Shown here: positions 28,209 through 40,759 of the stretch, in pieces
Position numbering within the stretch: the first letter of the stretch is position 1
Layout: each line of letters begins with the position of its first letter
Assembly: GCF_018224955.1 (NCBI RefSeq)
Contig: NZ_JAGTUU010000006.1
Span: 287,923 to 351,922 of the forward strand
Source of the DNA: Thetidibacter halocola
Lineage (GTDB): Bacteria; Pseudomonadota; Alphaproteobacteria; Rhodobacterales; Rhodobacteraceae
Direction: 5' to 3'
DNA: 64,000 bases
Position numbers and translations under genes: made by a program
Notes under the pieces: generated by a model
The model's input: only the letters and a program-made list of their open reading frames with translations
Told to the model about the DNA's origin: nothing
Database searches by the model: none

Positions 28209-28973
28209 ATGACCAGAGCCGTGCATTTCTCCGATTCCCAGGCCGCCCTCTTCGACAGGGACGAGGCGCCGGAAACCGCCCTTCCGGGACAGGAACGGCT
28301 ACCCTCCTACATCCGCGACCACCGGGCACGGCTGCGCGAACGCTTCATGGTGGGCGGCGCCGACGCCCTGCCGGATTACGAGATGCTGGAACTGGTCCTG
28401 TTCCGCGCCATTCCCCGCCGCGACATAAAACCCCTGGCTCGCGCCTTGCTGGAACGCTTCGGCGATTTCAACGGCGTGCTCTCGGCCCCGCCCCCCCGCT
28501 TGGCAGAGGTCGCGGGCGTGGGCGACGCCGTCGTGACGGAACTCAAGATCGTCGAGGCCGCGGCGCACCGCCTCGCCCGGTCAAAAGTCCTGCGCCGACC
28601 CGTCGTCAGCAGCTGGGACGCGCTGCTGCAATACTGCCAGACCGCGATGGCCCACGCGGATATCGAGCAGTTTCGCATCCTGTTCCTCGACCGCAAGAAC
28701 GTGCTCATCGCCGACGAGGCGCAGGCGCGCGGCACCGTCGACCATGTCCCCGTCTATCCGCGCGAGGTCATCAAGCGCGCGCTGGAGCTGAACGCCTCGG
28801 CGATCATCCTTGTGCACAACCATCCCTCGGGCGATCCGACGCCAAGCGCCGCTGATATCGACATGACGCAGCAGATCCAGATGGCCGCCGACACGATGGG
28901 AATCACGCTGCACGACCACCTCGTGATCGGCAAATCGCGCGAGCTCAGCTTTCGGGCCGAGGGGCTTCTTTAG
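28209..28973 (+). CDS. radC: RadC family protein (JAB/MPN domain)
   Basis: 254 residues. N-terminal helix-hairpin-helix-like region ([30 protein letters not shown]) and C-terminal JAB1/MPN metalloprotease-like domain with HNHPSGD (H203, H205) and D216 ten residues further, the full HxH-x10-D metal motif. The historic DNA-repair role of RadC is not well supported; the biochemical role is unknown. Its stop overlaps the convergent stop at 28970. Confidence 0.9.
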   Translation: MTRAVHFSDSQAALFDRDEAPETALPGQERLPSYIRDHRARLRERFMVGGADALPDYEMLELVLFRAIPRRDIKPLARALLERFGDFNGVLSAPPPRLAEVAGVGDAVVTELKIVEAAAHRLARSKVLRRPVVSSWDALLQYCQTAMAHADIEQFRILFLDRKNVLIADEAQARGTVDHVPVYPREVIKRALELNASAIILVHNHPSGDPTPSAADIDMTQQIQMAADTMGITLHDHLVIGKSRELSFRAEGLL

Positions 28974-30529
28974 CGCACCCAGACCTCGACCCGCCGGTTC
29001 ACCTCGCGGCCCCAGGCGCTGTCGTCGCAGGCCATGGGCATCGCCTCGCCATACGCGTCGGTTGCGATCTCGATGCGGGTCAGGTCGGCCGCCTCTGCCG
29101 CAGTGATAATCGCCGCCCGAACCGCCTCCGCCCTCTGCGTGGCGATCTCCAGGTTGGCGGAAACCGGCCCGACACCGTCGGAGAAACCCACGAAGACCAG
29201 CCGTCGGTCGTCATAGGTTCCAGCCTCCAGCTCGCGGGCCAGTTGCTGCACGTTCGACCGCGACTGCGCGTCCAGCCGGGCCGAGCCCGCCTCGAACCGG
29301 AACGAGGTCGTCAGGCGCCGCATCGTCGCCAGTTCCGACACCATGCGCCGCAACGTCTCGAGACCGTCTACCCCTTCGGCCACCCGGATCGCGTTGGCCA
29401 GCCGGTCGCCCTGCATGTCCAGCGGCACCTCCTCGGGCGCCTGGTCGACGAAACCGGCGCGGCGGATCACGATCTGCGCCGGGGGCGACCGCGTGAAGGC
29501 GAGGAAGTCACGCGCCAAGGCGGGCAGGCGACGCGCCGGCAGGTAGAGAAAAATCGGAGCCGTCAGCGGGTAATCCTCGGTCTTGACCGACCGCCGCGCC
29601 GCGCGCAGCTGGAACCCGCAAGCACCGGTCAGCACCAGCGACTTGGCATTGCCGGTCTCGGAGAAGCTGGCAAGGCCCAGACCAAAGGCGTCTCGCGCGA
29701 CGGCCTGCGCCAGGGCGGCGTTGTCGTCATGCCGCCGCAACTCTCCCGCGAGTCCAACCGCGACAGGCCGCAGCAGCCGGTCCTCGACCCGCTGCGCCAG
29801 GCCGGATTCGGCGCCAGGCAGATGCAGCACGACCGGCGCATCCGGTCCGCCCAGCGCCGCCCAATTGTCGATTCGGCCGGTCAGCAGGGCCGAAAGCTGC
29901 GGCAACGACAGGGTGTCGACCGGGTTCGAGGGGGACACGATCGGCACCAGCGCATCCAGCGCCAGCACGCGCGAGCGGTTGGCGTCGGCGAGATCGCCCA
30001 GCCCCGCCGCCTCGGCGGTTCGGCGTTCCTCTGGGCGGATCTCGCGCAGCGCCATGACGATATCGGCCTCGTCCGCCATCAGGTCGGCGAACCCCTCGGC
30101 CGTGTTCGTCATCCGAAAGGTAAAGCGGCCCACGGGTTTTTCCGTGGCACGGCTGGTCAGGACATAGCGAAAGGCGCTATCCTCAAGTGTTTCTCGTTCG
30201 GCCATCAAGCCGCCGCGCAGGGCAAAGGCCTCGACCAAGGCGGGCATCAGCACGGCACCGATCGTGGCAGAGCCGGAAATCGTCAGTTCGGCGACGTAAT
30301 CGGTCAGAGACGGGCAGCCGATCCCTTCGCAGAGCACGCCCGAGCCATCCAGCGTCAACTCGCCGTAGCGCGTGCGCAGGCGATAGAATTCGCCGTCGAA
30401 CCCCAGCAGCGTGCCGCTGAGCTCGATGGCGCCATCGCGCGACCGCAGCGTGACATCCTGCGCTTGCGCGCCCTGCCCTGCCAGCGCAAAGAAAAGTGCG
30501 GCGAAAACCGCCGCACGAAGCCGTCGCAT
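28970..30529 (-). CDS. Phosphate-type substrate-binding domain fused to OmpA C-terminal domain
   Basis: 519 residues. Signal peptide [23 protein letters not shown]. About residues 85-350 read as a PstS-like periplasmic binding fold ([42 protein letters not shown]). Residues ~400-519 form an OmpA-like peptidoglycan-binding domain: [47 protein letters not shown] and [12 protein letters not shown] binding protein tethered to the cell wall is unusual for a transport role, so sensing or envelope attachment is likelier. It is preceded by the single-pass membrane protein (25-base gap). Confidence 0.85.
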   Translation of the reverse strand: MRRLRAAVFAALFFALAGQGAQAQDVTLRSRDGAIELSGTLLGFDGEFYRLRTRYGELTLDGSGVLCEGIGCPSLTDYVAELTISGSATIGAVLMPALVEAFALRGGLMAERETLEDSAFRYVLTSRATEKPVGRFTFRMTNTAEGFADLMADEADIVMALREIRPEERRTAEAAGLGDLADANRSRVLALDALVPIVSPSNPVDTLSLPQLSALLTGRIDNWAALGGPDAPVVLHLPGAESGLAQRVEDRLLRPVAVGLAGELRRHDDNAALAQAVARDAFGLGLASFSETGNAKSLVLTGACGFQLRAARRSVKTEDYPLTAPIFLYLPARRLPALARDFLAFTRSPPAQIVIRRAGFVDQAPEEVPLDMQGDRLANAIRVAEGVDGLETLRRMVSELATMRRLTTSFRFEAGSARLDAQSRSNVQQLARELEAGTYDDRRLVFVGFSDGVGPVSANLEIATQRAEAVRAAIITAAEAADLTRIEIATDAYGEAMPMACDDSAWGREVNRRVEVWVR

Positions 30530-30554
30530 CGGAAAACCTGCCCCGCCAGATCCA

Positions 30555-31631
30555 TTACCTGGCGGCGATTGTCAGGTCTCCGACGAGGTTTTTCAACACC
30601 AGAAAGTCGCCTTTGGCCTCGCAGGAAGGCATGCTGAGTTGCAGGTCGCGCACCCGCAAGTCGCCCGCGTCATGCAGTTCCAGCGTCTGCGCCTCGACCA
30701 CGGTATCGCAATTCGCACCCGTGATCTCGGCCTCGACCGACAGGGCCACCTGGCCCGAGCGGCGCGCCGTGCCGGCAGGGAAGGAATAGACCTCGGCCAG
30801 CAGCGCGTCGGGCGCGTCCTCACGACCCAACCGAGACAGGAAACCGCCGTCACCCCGTGCGGCGTTGCCCAGGTCTCCGGCGGCGGCAGCCCAGACATGG
30901 CCCGGCGTGAAATAGGCAGCGCCATATTCGCGCGCGTGCAGTTGCAGACCGGCCTCGCCCTTCCACTGGACGACCACGCGATCATAGAAGGACAGCGCGT
31001 TCACCTCGGCCACCGCCGAAGCGCCGTCACCGCTTGGGAAGGCCGCAATGAAGACGGCGTTATCGTTCAGCGCAGGCACGGTCACGGTCAGCCTGCCGTC
31101 CGGTTGGACGATCTCGGTGAACATCATGCCGTGATGATGGATGGTGACGCGTTCGCTGGCGTTGCAGGGGGCGGTCAGACCCAGGTCGACCATCGCCCCA
31201 GCCACAGGCTCGGCGGTCATCGCGATCGTGCAGTCGAGACTGCCCTGAAGCGTCGCACCGGCCGTTGCGGCGTCATCGCCGGGCAGCGGCGGCAGGGCGG
31301 CGGGCAGGGCGTCATCCTCCAGCGCGGCGAGCGTGACCGATCCGCCCGGCAGTCCCATTGCGTACATCTCCGTCGGCAGTTTCGGCTTCACGGCAGCAGA
31401 CGAGGTCGGCGTGATGTCGGACACCACGACGGGGCCCTGCGGCGCCTGTCCCGGCAGGCCGTATTGCATCACGTAGCCGATGCCCAGCGCGCAGCACAGG
31501 GTGGCCCCGGCAAGGGAATAGCGGCTCTTGCCAACAGAAGGCTGGCCAGGGGCGCGGGCCGGTTTCGGCGCTGCGGCGACCTTTTCCTTCCGCTTTCCCA
31601 ACTGGGGCAGTGCAATCTTGAGACGTGCCAT
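30555..31631 (-). CDS. Single-pass membrane protein of unknown function downstream of secA
   Basis: 358 residues. Basic cytoplasmic N-terminus rich in K/R/P (LPQLGKRKEKVAAAPKPARA), one membrane segment near residues 37-55 (YSLAGATLCCALGIGYVMQY), then a long periplasmic region beginning with a Pro/Ala/Thr linker. Two cysteine pairs (LDCTI and APCNAS; NCDTV and PSCEA) could form disulfides. Rhodobacteraceae genomes often label this gene 'translocase' only because it lies beside secA; I see no translocase motif. Start ATG 31631 follows the family-like MARLKIALPQLG. Confidence 0.7.
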   Translation of the reverse strand: MARLKIALPQLGKRKEKVAAAPKPARAPGQPSVGKSRYSLAGATLCCALGIGYVMQYGLPGQAPQGPVVVSDITPTSSAAVKPKLPTEMYAMGLPGGSVTLAALEDDALPAALPPLPGDDAATAGATLQGSLDCTIAMTAEPVAGAMVDLGLTAPCNASERVTIHHHGMMFTEIVQPDGRLTVTVPALNDNAVFIAAFPSGDGASAVAEVNALSFYDRVVVQWKGEAGLQLHAREYGAAYFTPGHVWAAAAGDLGNAARGDGGFLSRLGREDAPDALLAEVYSFPAGTARRSGQVALSVEAEITGANCDTVVEAQTLELHDAGDLRVRDLQLSMPSCEAKGDFLVLKNLVGDLTIAAR

Positions 31632-31666
31632 GCCGGCCTCCCGCCAAATGGATACACTGGCGGTTG

Positions 31667-31688
31667 TGCCCGCCAATCGTGGCGGGCA
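31667..31688. terminator. Hairpin downstream of secA
   Basis: Perfect 9-bp stem TGCCCGCCA (31667-31675) / TGGCGGGCA (31680-31688) with loop ATCG, 48 bases after the secA stop on the minus strand. No T run follows on that strand, so termination strength is doubtful. Confidence 0.4.
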
Positions 31689-31735
31689 TGAGGCGTGTCA
31701 GCGGAGCCTTTTGGGCAATTCCGCGCCGCTCCGGG

Positions 31736-34519
<2,784 letters not shown>

Positions 34520-34698
34520 GCTGTGTGCCTGTCCTGTCTGACGGTCTCGTGTGCGGCATCTGCTTGCCCGCCTCGCACACAGCCCATATGACGGTGGAAA
34601 AGACCGGCCTCGCAAAGCCACGCTGCTACGTAAGGGGCGGGCCGAAAAGTGTCAACGCCGCGCCCGTTCGACGCGGCAAAACGTGCAAAGGACCTGTC

Positions 34699-35544
34699 AT
34701 GTCGATGACCCTTCTGAAACGCTCCGTCGCCGCGCTGGCGCTGCTGGCCTCGCCGCTGGCCGCCGAAGAGATGACCGCCTCGACCGTGGTCGCGACGGTG
34801 AACGGCACCGAGATCACGCTGGCTCACATGCTGATGGTCCGTGCCTCGCTGCCCGAGCAGTATCAGGAACTGCCCGCCGACGTGCTCTGGGACGGCATCC
34901 TCGACCAGTTGATCCAGCAGGAGTCGCTGGCCCAGGACCCGCGCGCCGAGGTCACCCGCAAGGCCGAGATCGCGCTGGAAAACGAACGCCGTTCCCTGCT
35001 GGCCGCCGAGGTCATCGGTCGCGTTGCCCGCGACGCCATCACCGACGAGGCGGTGCAGGCCGCCTATGACGCGCAATACGTCAATGGCGATGCCGGCACG
35101 GAATACAACGCCGCCCATATCCTGGTGGAAACTGAGGAAGAAGCCGCGGCCATCGCCGCCGAGATCGCCGGCGGCGCGGATTTCGCCGAGCTGGCGCGCA
35201 CCCGCTCCACGGGCCCCTCTGGCCCGAGTGGTGGCGCACTGGGCTGGTTCGGCCCCGGCATGATGGTCGCGCCCTTCCAGACCGCCGTGGAACAGCTGAC
35301 CGCGGGCCAGGTCTCTGCCCCCGTCCAGACCCAGTTCGGCTGGCACGTGATCAAGCTGAACGAGACCCGCACGCAACAGGCACCGGCACTGGACGCGGTG
35401 CGCGAGCAGATCGAAGGCCAGTTGCAGCAGGACGCGGTGAACGCCCTGATCGATGGCCTGGTGGAACAGGCCGAAGTGACCCGCACCGACAAGGCCGAGA
35501 TCGACACCTCGATCCTGTCCAATCTCGACCTTCTGGAGGACTGA
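34699..35544 (+). CDS. Periplasmic peptidyl-prolyl isomerase, parvulin/PrsA type
   Basis: 281 residues with signal peptide (LLKRSVAALALLASPLAA, cleavage near residue 21-22). N-terminal SurA-like helical part, then a rotamase domain around 130-230: AAHILVETEEEAAAIAAEI, GADFAELARTRSTGPSGPSGG, LGWFGPGMMVAPFQTAV and VQTQFGWHVIKLNE. Folds exported proteins; fits with divergent secA. Start ATG 34699 has AAAGGA seven bases upstream. It is directly followed by argJ (TGA then ATG), an odd functional pairing common in this group. Confidence 0.88.
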   Translation: MSMTLLKRSVAALALLASPLAAEEMTASTVVATVNGTEITLAHMLMVRASLPEQYQELPADVLWDGILDQLIQQESLAQDPRAEVTRKAEIALENERRSLLAAEVIGRVARDAITDEAVQAAYDAQYVNGDAGTEYNAAHILVETEEEAAAIAAEIAGGADFAELARTRSTGPSGPSGGALGWFGPGMMVAPFQTAVEQLTAGQVSAPVQTQFGWHVIKLNETRTQQAPALDAVREQIEGQLQQDAVNALIDGLVEQAEVTRTDKAEIDTSILSNLDLLED

Positions 35545-36768
35545 ATGGGCAAATATCCCCGCTCGCCGCTGGCGCCTGAAACCTTTCCCTCCCTGCCGGT
35601 GATCGATGGGCTGCGGCTTGCCACGGTCGAGGCTGGCGTACGCTATCCCGGTCGCCGCGACGTGATGCTGGCACATCTCGCGCCGGGCAGCACCATGGCG
35701 GGGGTGTTCACCCGCTCTGCCACGCGCTCGGCGAACGTGCTCGATTGCCAGGCCAAGATCGGCCTCGACAGCGACGCGGGCGCCGCGATCATCGTCAATT
35801 CGGGGAATTCAAACGCCTTCACCGGCAAGGCGGGCGAAGAGTCCGTCGCCGCGATCTGCGCAGCCGTGGCAGAGCGCACCGGCCTGCCAGCCAGCCGCGT
35901 GTTCACCTCATCGACGGGTGTGATCGGCGAACGCCTGCCGTATGATCGCATCACCGCCAAGGTCGATGCCCTGGCCGAGGCGCTGGACGCGGCCAGGCTG
36001 GAAGAGGCCGCGCAGGCGATCATGACCACCGACACATTCCCCAAGGGAGCCACGGTGACGGTGGAGATCGGCGGCAAGCCCGTGAAGATCGTCGGCATCG
36101 CCAAGGGCTCCGGCATGATCGCGCCCGACATGGCGACCATGCTGGTCTACATCTTCACCGACGCGAAAATCGCCCGCGCCGACCTGCAGCCGATGCTGAC
36201 GCGACTCACCGACAAGACCTTCAACTGCATCACCGTTGACAGCGACACCTCGACCTCGGACACGCTGCTGCTGGGCGCGACCGGCACCTCGGGTGTCAAC
36301 GTCACGGGCCATGCCGCCTTCGAGGACGCGCTGCACAGCGTGATGCTCGACCTCGCGCACCAGGTGGTGAAGGACGGCGAAGGCGCGTCCAAATTCGTCA
36401 CCGTTCGCGTCACGGGGGCGGCCAGCGATGCCGATGCCCGCACGCACGCCCTGTCCATCGCCAACTCGCCGCTGATCAAGACCGCCATCGCGGGCGAGGA
36501 TCCCAATTGGGGCCGCGTCGTCATGGCGATCGGCAAGTCCGGTGCCGCGGCCGATCGCGACCGCCTGACCATCCGCTTTGGCGATATCTTGGTGGCCGAA
36601 AACGGCTGGGTCTCGCCCGGCTACCGCGAGGACCAGGGCGCCAGCTACATGAAGAACCAGAGCCTCACGATCCATGCCGATATCGGCCTAGGACAGGGCC
36701 AGGCCACGATCTGGACCTGCGACCTGACCCATGGCTATATAAGCATCAACGCCGACTACCGGTCCTGA
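35545..36768 (+). CDS. argJ: Bifunctional glutamate N-acetyltransferase / amino-acid N-acetyltransferase
   Basis: 407-residue precursor that self-cleaves into alpha and beta chains before the nucleophilic threonine in [12 protein letters not shown] (T198). [10 protein letters not shown] precedes it, and [12 protein letters not shown] and [12 protein letters not shown] mark the active site. It transfers acetyl from acetylornithine to glutamate, the cyclic arginine route, and in the bifunctional form also uses acetyl-CoA. Complements argB in this window. ATG begins right after the foldase stop. Repeat copy B begins two bases past its end. Confidence 0.96.
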   Translation: MGKYPRSPLAPETFPSLPVIDGLRLATVEAGVRYPGRRDVMLAHLAPGSTMAGVFTRSATRSANVLDCQAKIGLDSDAGAAIIVNSGNSNAFTGKAGEESVAAICAAVAERTGLPASRVFTSSTGVIGERLPYDRITAKVDALAEALDAARLEEAAQAIMTTDTFPKGATVTVEIGGKPVKIVGIAKGSGMIAPDMATMLVYIFTDAKIARADLQPMLTRLTDKTFNCITVDSDTSTSDTLLLGATGTSGVNVTGHAAFEDALHSVMLDLAHQVVKDGEGASKFVTVRVTGAASDADARTHALSIANSPLIKTAIAGEDPNWGRVVMAIGKSGAAADRDRLTIRFGDILVAENGWVSPGYREDQGASYMKNQSLTIHADIGLGQGQATIWTCDLTHGYISINADYRS

Positions 36769-36769
36769 T

Positions 36770-36829
36770 CTTCATCTTGCCAGACAAACTCCGGGGGGCG
36801 TGCCGCAGGCATGCGGGGGCAGAGCCCCC
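36770..36829 (+). repeat. Dispersed palindromic repeat, copy B
   Basis: 60-nt block matching copy A (10753-10697, other strand): CTTCATCTTGCC, GACAAACTCCGGGGG, then a hairpin GCGTGCC-GCA-GGCATGC, then GCGGGGGCAGAGCCCC. Begins two bases after the argJ stop and ends 27 bases before the mutT start. Same orientation relative to the upstream gene as copy A. Confidence 0.75.
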
Positions 36830-36856
36830 TTCCCGGCTCGTACCGGGATGCCCGTC

Positions 36857-37255
36857 ATGAAAACCGTCCTCGTCTCCGCCGTCGCCCTGATCGACCCGGA
36901 TGGCCGCGTCCTGCTGGCCCAGCGGCCTGAAGGCAAGTCCATGGCCGGCCTCTGGGAATTCCCCGGCGGCAAGGTCGAGGCAGGAGAGACGCCCGAGGCG
37001 GCGCTGATCCGCGAATTGCAGGAAGAACTTGGCATCGACACCTGGGCTTCCTGCCTCGCCCCGCTGACCTTTGCCTCGCACAGCTACGAGAGCTTTCACC
37101 TGCTGATGCCGCTTTATGCCTGCCGCAAGTGGAACGGCATCCCCGAGTCGCGGGAAGGACAGCGCCTGGCCTGGGTCAAGCCGGCCGCCTTGCGCGACTA
37201 CCCCATGCCACCGGCGGATATTCCGCTAATTCCGATCCTGCGCGACTGGCTCTGA
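36857..37255 (+). CDS. mutT: 8-oxo-dGTP diphosphatase MutT (Nudix hydrolase)
   Basis: 132 residues, the normal MutT size. The full Nudix box is present: G38-x5-E44-x7-R52-E53-L-x-E56-E57-x-G59 ([20 protein letters not shown], then EELG). [17 protein letters not shown] is the typical run-up. It removes oxidised dGTP from the nucleotide pool, preventing transversions. ATG 36857 fits homologues best; ATG 36848 is in frame three codons earlier. Confidence 0.92.
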   Translation: MKTVLVSAVALIDPDGRVLLAQRPEGKSMAGLWEFPGGKVEAGETPEAALIRELQEELGIDTWASCLAPLTFASHSYESFHLLMPLYACRKWNGIPESREGQRLAWVKPAALRDYPMPPADIPLIPILRDWL

Positions 37256-37380
37256 CCGTTCCATCTTCCGGGAACGCTTTACAATTGGGCGAATGCCGGT
37301 TTTTTGTGTCAAAATTCTTGTCGATTTTTTTCGAATTCAACCATATATATATCTGAGCATTGACATTCGGAAAAGCTGCC

Positions 37381-37515
37381 ATGCTGCGCACGATCATCAT
37401 CGGAAGTTGCGTGTCCGTGCAGGGCCTCCTGGAAAAGACCTTGCCCGACGGACGGATTTCCGTCCGCGTGGGTGATCGGATCTTCACCGGGCTTCCTGTC
37501 GGCCAGCGCGCCTGA
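37381..37515 (+). CDS. Small conserved-looking protein, 44 residues
   Basis: ATG 37381 to TGA 37515; GGAAAA lies nine bases before the start. The protein starts MLRTIIIGSCVSVQGLLEK and continues TLPDGRISVRVGDRIFTG, a beta-rich small-barrel-like sequence. I believe similar 40-45 residue proteins occur in Rhodobacteraceae, but cannot verify. Upstream 37300-37360 is strikingly AT-rich (ATATATATAT at 37343-37352), a likely promoter. A CCACCCT/AGGGTGG hairpin (37521-37540) follows. Confidence 0.55.
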   Translation: MLRTIIIGSCVSVQGLLEKTLPDGRISVRVGDRIFTGLPVGQRA

Positions 37516-37550
37516 CCTATCCACCCTGCCCGAAGGGTGGGCCATGAACG

Positions 37551-37584
37551 AAAAAAGCGCCCCCGCAGGGGCGCTTTTCCTTTT
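37551..37584. terminator. Bidirectional intrinsic terminator between the small ORF and infB
   Basis: 11-bp perfect stem AAAAGCGCCCC (37553-37563) / GGGGCGCTTTT (37568-37578), loop CGCA. Six A before it give a T run on the minus strand (end of infB), and TTTTCCTTTT follows on the plus strand. Confidence 0.88.
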
Positions 37585-37598
37585 CCGCATGGCGCGAG

Positions 37599-40112
37599 TC
37601 AGACGAGCTTGCGCTCGATTTCCTCACGCTCGAAGATCTCGATGACATCCGCGGGGCGCACGTCGTCGTAGTTCTCGAAGGCCATGCCGCATTCCTGGCC
37701 GGACTGAACCTCAGAGACCTCGTCCTTGAAACGCTTGAGCGTCTTCAGCGTGCCTTCGTGGATCACGACGTCGTCGCGCAGCAGGCGAACACCGGCGCTG
37801 CGCCGCGCCACGCCCTCGGTGACGAGGCAGCCCGCAACCTTGCCCACGTTCGAGACCTTGAAGACCTCCTTGATCGTGGCATAGCCGATGAACTTCTCGC
37901 GCACTTCCTTGGACAGCAGGCCCGAGGCCGCCGCCTTCACGTCGTCCACGAGGTCGTAGATCACGCTGTAATAGCGGATTTCCACGCCCTTCTGGTTGGC
38001 CGCGTTGCGGGCCGGCGCGTTGGCACGCACATTGAAGCCGATCACCGGGCAGCCCGAAGCTTCGGCCAGGCCGATATCGGTCTCGGTGATGGCGCCGACA
38101 CCCGAGTGGATGACGCGGACGCGAACTTCCTCGTTGCCGACCTTTTCCAGCGCCTGCACGATCGCCTCGGCCGATCCCTGCACGTCGGCCTTCACGACCA
38201 CCGGCAGTTCTGACACGTTGGCGTCGTCCTTGGCCTTCTTCATCAACTGTTCCAGCGTGGTCGCGGCACCGGCTGCGGCGCGCTTTTCCTTGGCGAGGTT
38301 GGCGCGGTATTCCGCGATTTCGCGCGCCTGCGCCTCGGTCTCGACGACGTTCAGCACGTCGCCCGCCTCGGGGGTGCCGTTCAGGCCCAGCACCTCGACC
38401 GGAACCGACGGGCCGGCCTCTGCAACGCGGTCGCCCTTGTCGTTGATCAGCGCGCGGACCTTGCCGAATTGCTCGCCCACGACAAAGATGTCGCCCTGGC
38501 GCAGCGTGCCGTGCTGGATCAGCACCGTCGCCACGGGGCCACGGCCCACGTCCAGCTGCGCCTCGATCACCGCGCCTTGCGCGTTGCGGTCGGGGTTGGA
38601 CTTCAGTTCCAGGATCTCGGCCTGAAGCGCGATGGCCTCGAGAAGGGTGTCCAGGCCCTGGCCGGTATGGGCCGAGACTTCGACGTCCTGGACGTCGCCG
38701 GACATTTCCTCGACCACGACCTCGTGCTGCAACAAGTCGGTGCGCACCTTGGTCGGGTTGGCGGAGGGCTTGTCGACCTTGTTGATCGCCACGATCATCG
38801 GCACCTTGGCCGCCTTGGCGTGGTTGATCGCCTCGACCGTCTGCGGCATGACCGCGTCATCCGCTGCCACCACCAGCACGACGATGTCCGTCACCTGCGC
38901 GCCGCGCGAGCGCATCGAGGTGAAGGCCGCGTGGCCGGGCGTGTCGAGGAAGGTCAGCAGATCGCCGTTCTTCGTCGTCACCTGGTAGGCGCCGATATGC
39001 TGCGTGATGCCGCCGGCTTCGCCCTGCGTCACCTGGGTGTTGCGGATCGCGTCCAACAGCGAGGTCTTGCCGTGGTCGACGTGGCCCATGATCGTGATGA
39101 CTGGCGGACGCGGCAGCAGGTCCTTGGGATTGTCCTCGACCCGGGTGATCACGTCCTCGACGTCGGCGTCGGACACGCGGGTCACGCGGTGGCCGAATTC
39201 CTCGATGATGAGTTCGGCGGTATCGGCGTCGATCGCCTGGTTCTGCGTCGCCATGATGCCGTTCTGCATCAGCGACTTGACCACGTCCGCCACGCGTTCC
39301 GCCATCCGGTTGGCCAGTTCGGCCACCGTGATCGTCTCGGGCAGTTGCACGTCGCGCACGACCTTCTCGCGCGACTGGGCGCCGCCCATCGCCTTCTGGC
39401 GGGCGCGCTCCTGCTTGCGCTTCATCGCGGCGAGCGATTTCTGCCGTCCGCCCTCGCCGCCCAGCGCCTGGTTCAGCGTGAGCTTGCCGGCTCGGCGGCT
39501 GTTGTCGTCGCGGACCTTGCCGCCGCGGCCGCGTTCCTCGCGCTCGCGCTCGGCCTTGCGGGGTGCGTCGGCCGCAACCTTTTCCTTGACCGGCTTGGGT
39601 GCGCGTGCGGCGGCCGAGTCGGCAGGGGCAGCGGAGGCGGGCTCTGCCGCCTGCTTGGCCGCCTGCGCGGCCTCCAGCGCCTTGCGTTCTTCCTCTTCGG
39701 CCTTGCGGCGCAGGGCCTCTTCGGCCTCGCGCTGCTCGCGTTCCTTCTGTTCCTTCTCGGCGCGGAGGCGGTCACGCTCTTCCGTGCGCATACGCTCTTC
39801 TTCTTCGCGCTTGGCCTGTTCCTCGACCTCGCGGGCCTTGGCGGCCTGCAATGCCTTCAGACGGCGTTCCATCTCGGCATCGGAAATCCCCGCGGGCCGC
39901 TTGGCCGAAGCGGCAGCCGCCGTGACGGCCGCACTTGTCGGAGTCGCGCCCGTCTTGCCGCCAGCCGCACCCGGCTTCGGCACCACGACGCGCTTGCGCT
40001 TGGTTTCCACCACGACGTTCTTGGTGCGACCGTGGCTGAAGCTTTGCTTCACATTGCCCGACCGGGCACCACCGCGCAGACCCAAAGTTTTCTTGCCGTC
40101 GTTATCGCTCAT
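37599..40112 (-). CDS. infB: Translation initiation factor IF-2
   Basis: 837 residues. Long charged N-terminal region (about 80-230) rich in Glu/Arg/Ala repeats such as [20 protein letters not shown], typical of IF2. GTPase core with [18 protein letters not shown] (G1), [20 protein letters not shown] (G3) and [12 protein letters not shown] (G4). C-terminal fMet-tRNA-binding domain ends near [13 protein letters not shown]. Places initiator tRNA on the 30S subunit; the window also carries an initiator tRNA gene at 63.9 kb. Last gene of rimP-nusA-ylxR-infB. Confidence 0.97.
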   Translation of the reverse strand: MSDNDGKKTLGLRGGARSGNVKQSFSHGRTKNVVVETKRKRVVVPKPGAAGGKTGATPTSAAVTAAAASAKRPAGISDAEMERRLKALQAAKAREVEEQAKREEEERMRTEERDRLRAEKEQKEREQREAEEALRRKAEEEERKALEAAQAAKQAAEPASAAPADSAAARAPKPVKEKVAADAPRKAEREREERGRGGKVRDDNSRRAGKLTLNQALGGEGGRQKSLAAMKRKQERARQKAMGGAQSREKVVRDVQLPETITVAELANRMAERVADVVKSLMQNGIMATQNQAIDADTAELIIEEFGHRVTRVSDADVEDVITRVEDNPKDLLPRPPVITIMGHVDHGKTSLLDAIRNTQVTQGEAGGITQHIGAYQVTTKNGDLLTFLDTPGHAAFTSMRSRGAQVTDIVVLVVAADDAVMPQTVEAINHAKAAKVPMIVAINKVDKPSANPTKVRTDLLQHEVVVEEMSGDVQDVEVSAHTGQGLDTLLEAIALQAEILELKSNPDRNAQGAVIEAQLDVGRGPVATVLIQHGTLRQGDIFVVGEQFGKVRALINDKGDRVAEAGPSVPVEVLGLNGTPEAGDVLNVVETEAQAREIAEYRANLAKEKRAAAGAATTLEQLMKKAKDDANVSELPVVVKADVQGSAEAIVQALEKVGNEEVRVRVIHSGVGAITETDIGLAEASGCPVIGFNVRANAPARNAANQKGVEIRYYSVIYDLVDDVKAAASGLLSKEVREKFIGYATIKEVFKVSNVGKVAGCLVTEGVARRSAGVRLLRDDVVIHEGTLKTLKRFKDEVSEVQSGQECGMAFENYDDVRPADVIEIFEREEIERKLV

Positions 40113-40121
40113 AAAGCTACT

Positions 40122-40757
40122 TCATCCTTTCAGGCGACCGTTGCCGCCGTGGTCCGCGTCAGCCCTTCCGACGCGGAGACCCTTCAACCGTTGGGCTTCC
40201 TCTACAACACGCCGCGAAAGACCGCCAGCGCCAAGCGCCGCGTGTATCACCTTTTCGCGGCCAAAGGCCATCCCCAGTTCGTCCGCCGTGAGCCAGCCGA
40301 TATAGTCGCCGCCGTAGGGCGTGCTGAGCTTCGACTTGCCCCGTTCCGACCCATCCTCGGCCTGGATCAGCACCGTCGCCCGCTCGGTCTGGAGCCAGTC
40401 CTTGACCTTTTCATAGCCGGTGACTGCCTCGCCCGACTTCCGCGCAAGGCTGATCAGATCGACAACCCGGCGGGACAGCATCCGTTCCAGAAGACCGGGC
40501 AGATCGTCGGGCACCGTGACCGGCTGCTTGGCCGCGCGGGCGAAAAGACCCTTGGTCGCGGCGCGGGTCAGGGCGGCGCGATCCGGGATCACATATATAC
40601 CCCGGCCCGGAAGTTTTCCAGCCAGATCGGGCACCACCGCACCGTCGGGGGCCACGACAAAACGGATCAGGTGCGCCTGCGGATGCACCGCTTGCGTGGC
40701 GATGCACTTGCGCTCCGGCCCGTCGTCCCGATCCTTGTCGCGGCCCCCTCGGGTCAT
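40122..40757 (-). CDS. RNA-binding protein, YlxR/DUF448 with L7Ae-like domain
   Basis: 211 residues. N-terminal YlxR domain: ERKCIATQAVHPQAHLIRF and GKLPGRGIYVIPDRAAL (about 15-65). C-terminal part about 95-180 resembles an L7Ae-type RNA-binding fold (DLISLARKSGEAVTGYEKV, GWLTADELGMAFGREKVI). Always sits between nusA and infB in alphaproteobacteria; thought to bind RNA or RNase P in other bacteria, role here unproven. Two bases separate it from nusA. Confidence 0.88.
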   Translation of the reverse strand: MTRGGRDKDRDDGPERKCIATQAVHPQAHLIRFVVAPDGAVVPDLAGKLPGRGIYVIPDRAALTRAATKGLFARAAKQPVTVPDDLPGLLERMLSRRVVDLISLARKSGEAVTGYEKVKDWLQTERATVLIQAEDGSERGKSKLSTPYGGDYIGWLTADELGMAFGREKVIHAALGAGGLSRRVVEEAQRLKGLRVGRADADHGGNGRLKG

Positions 40758-40759
40758 GC

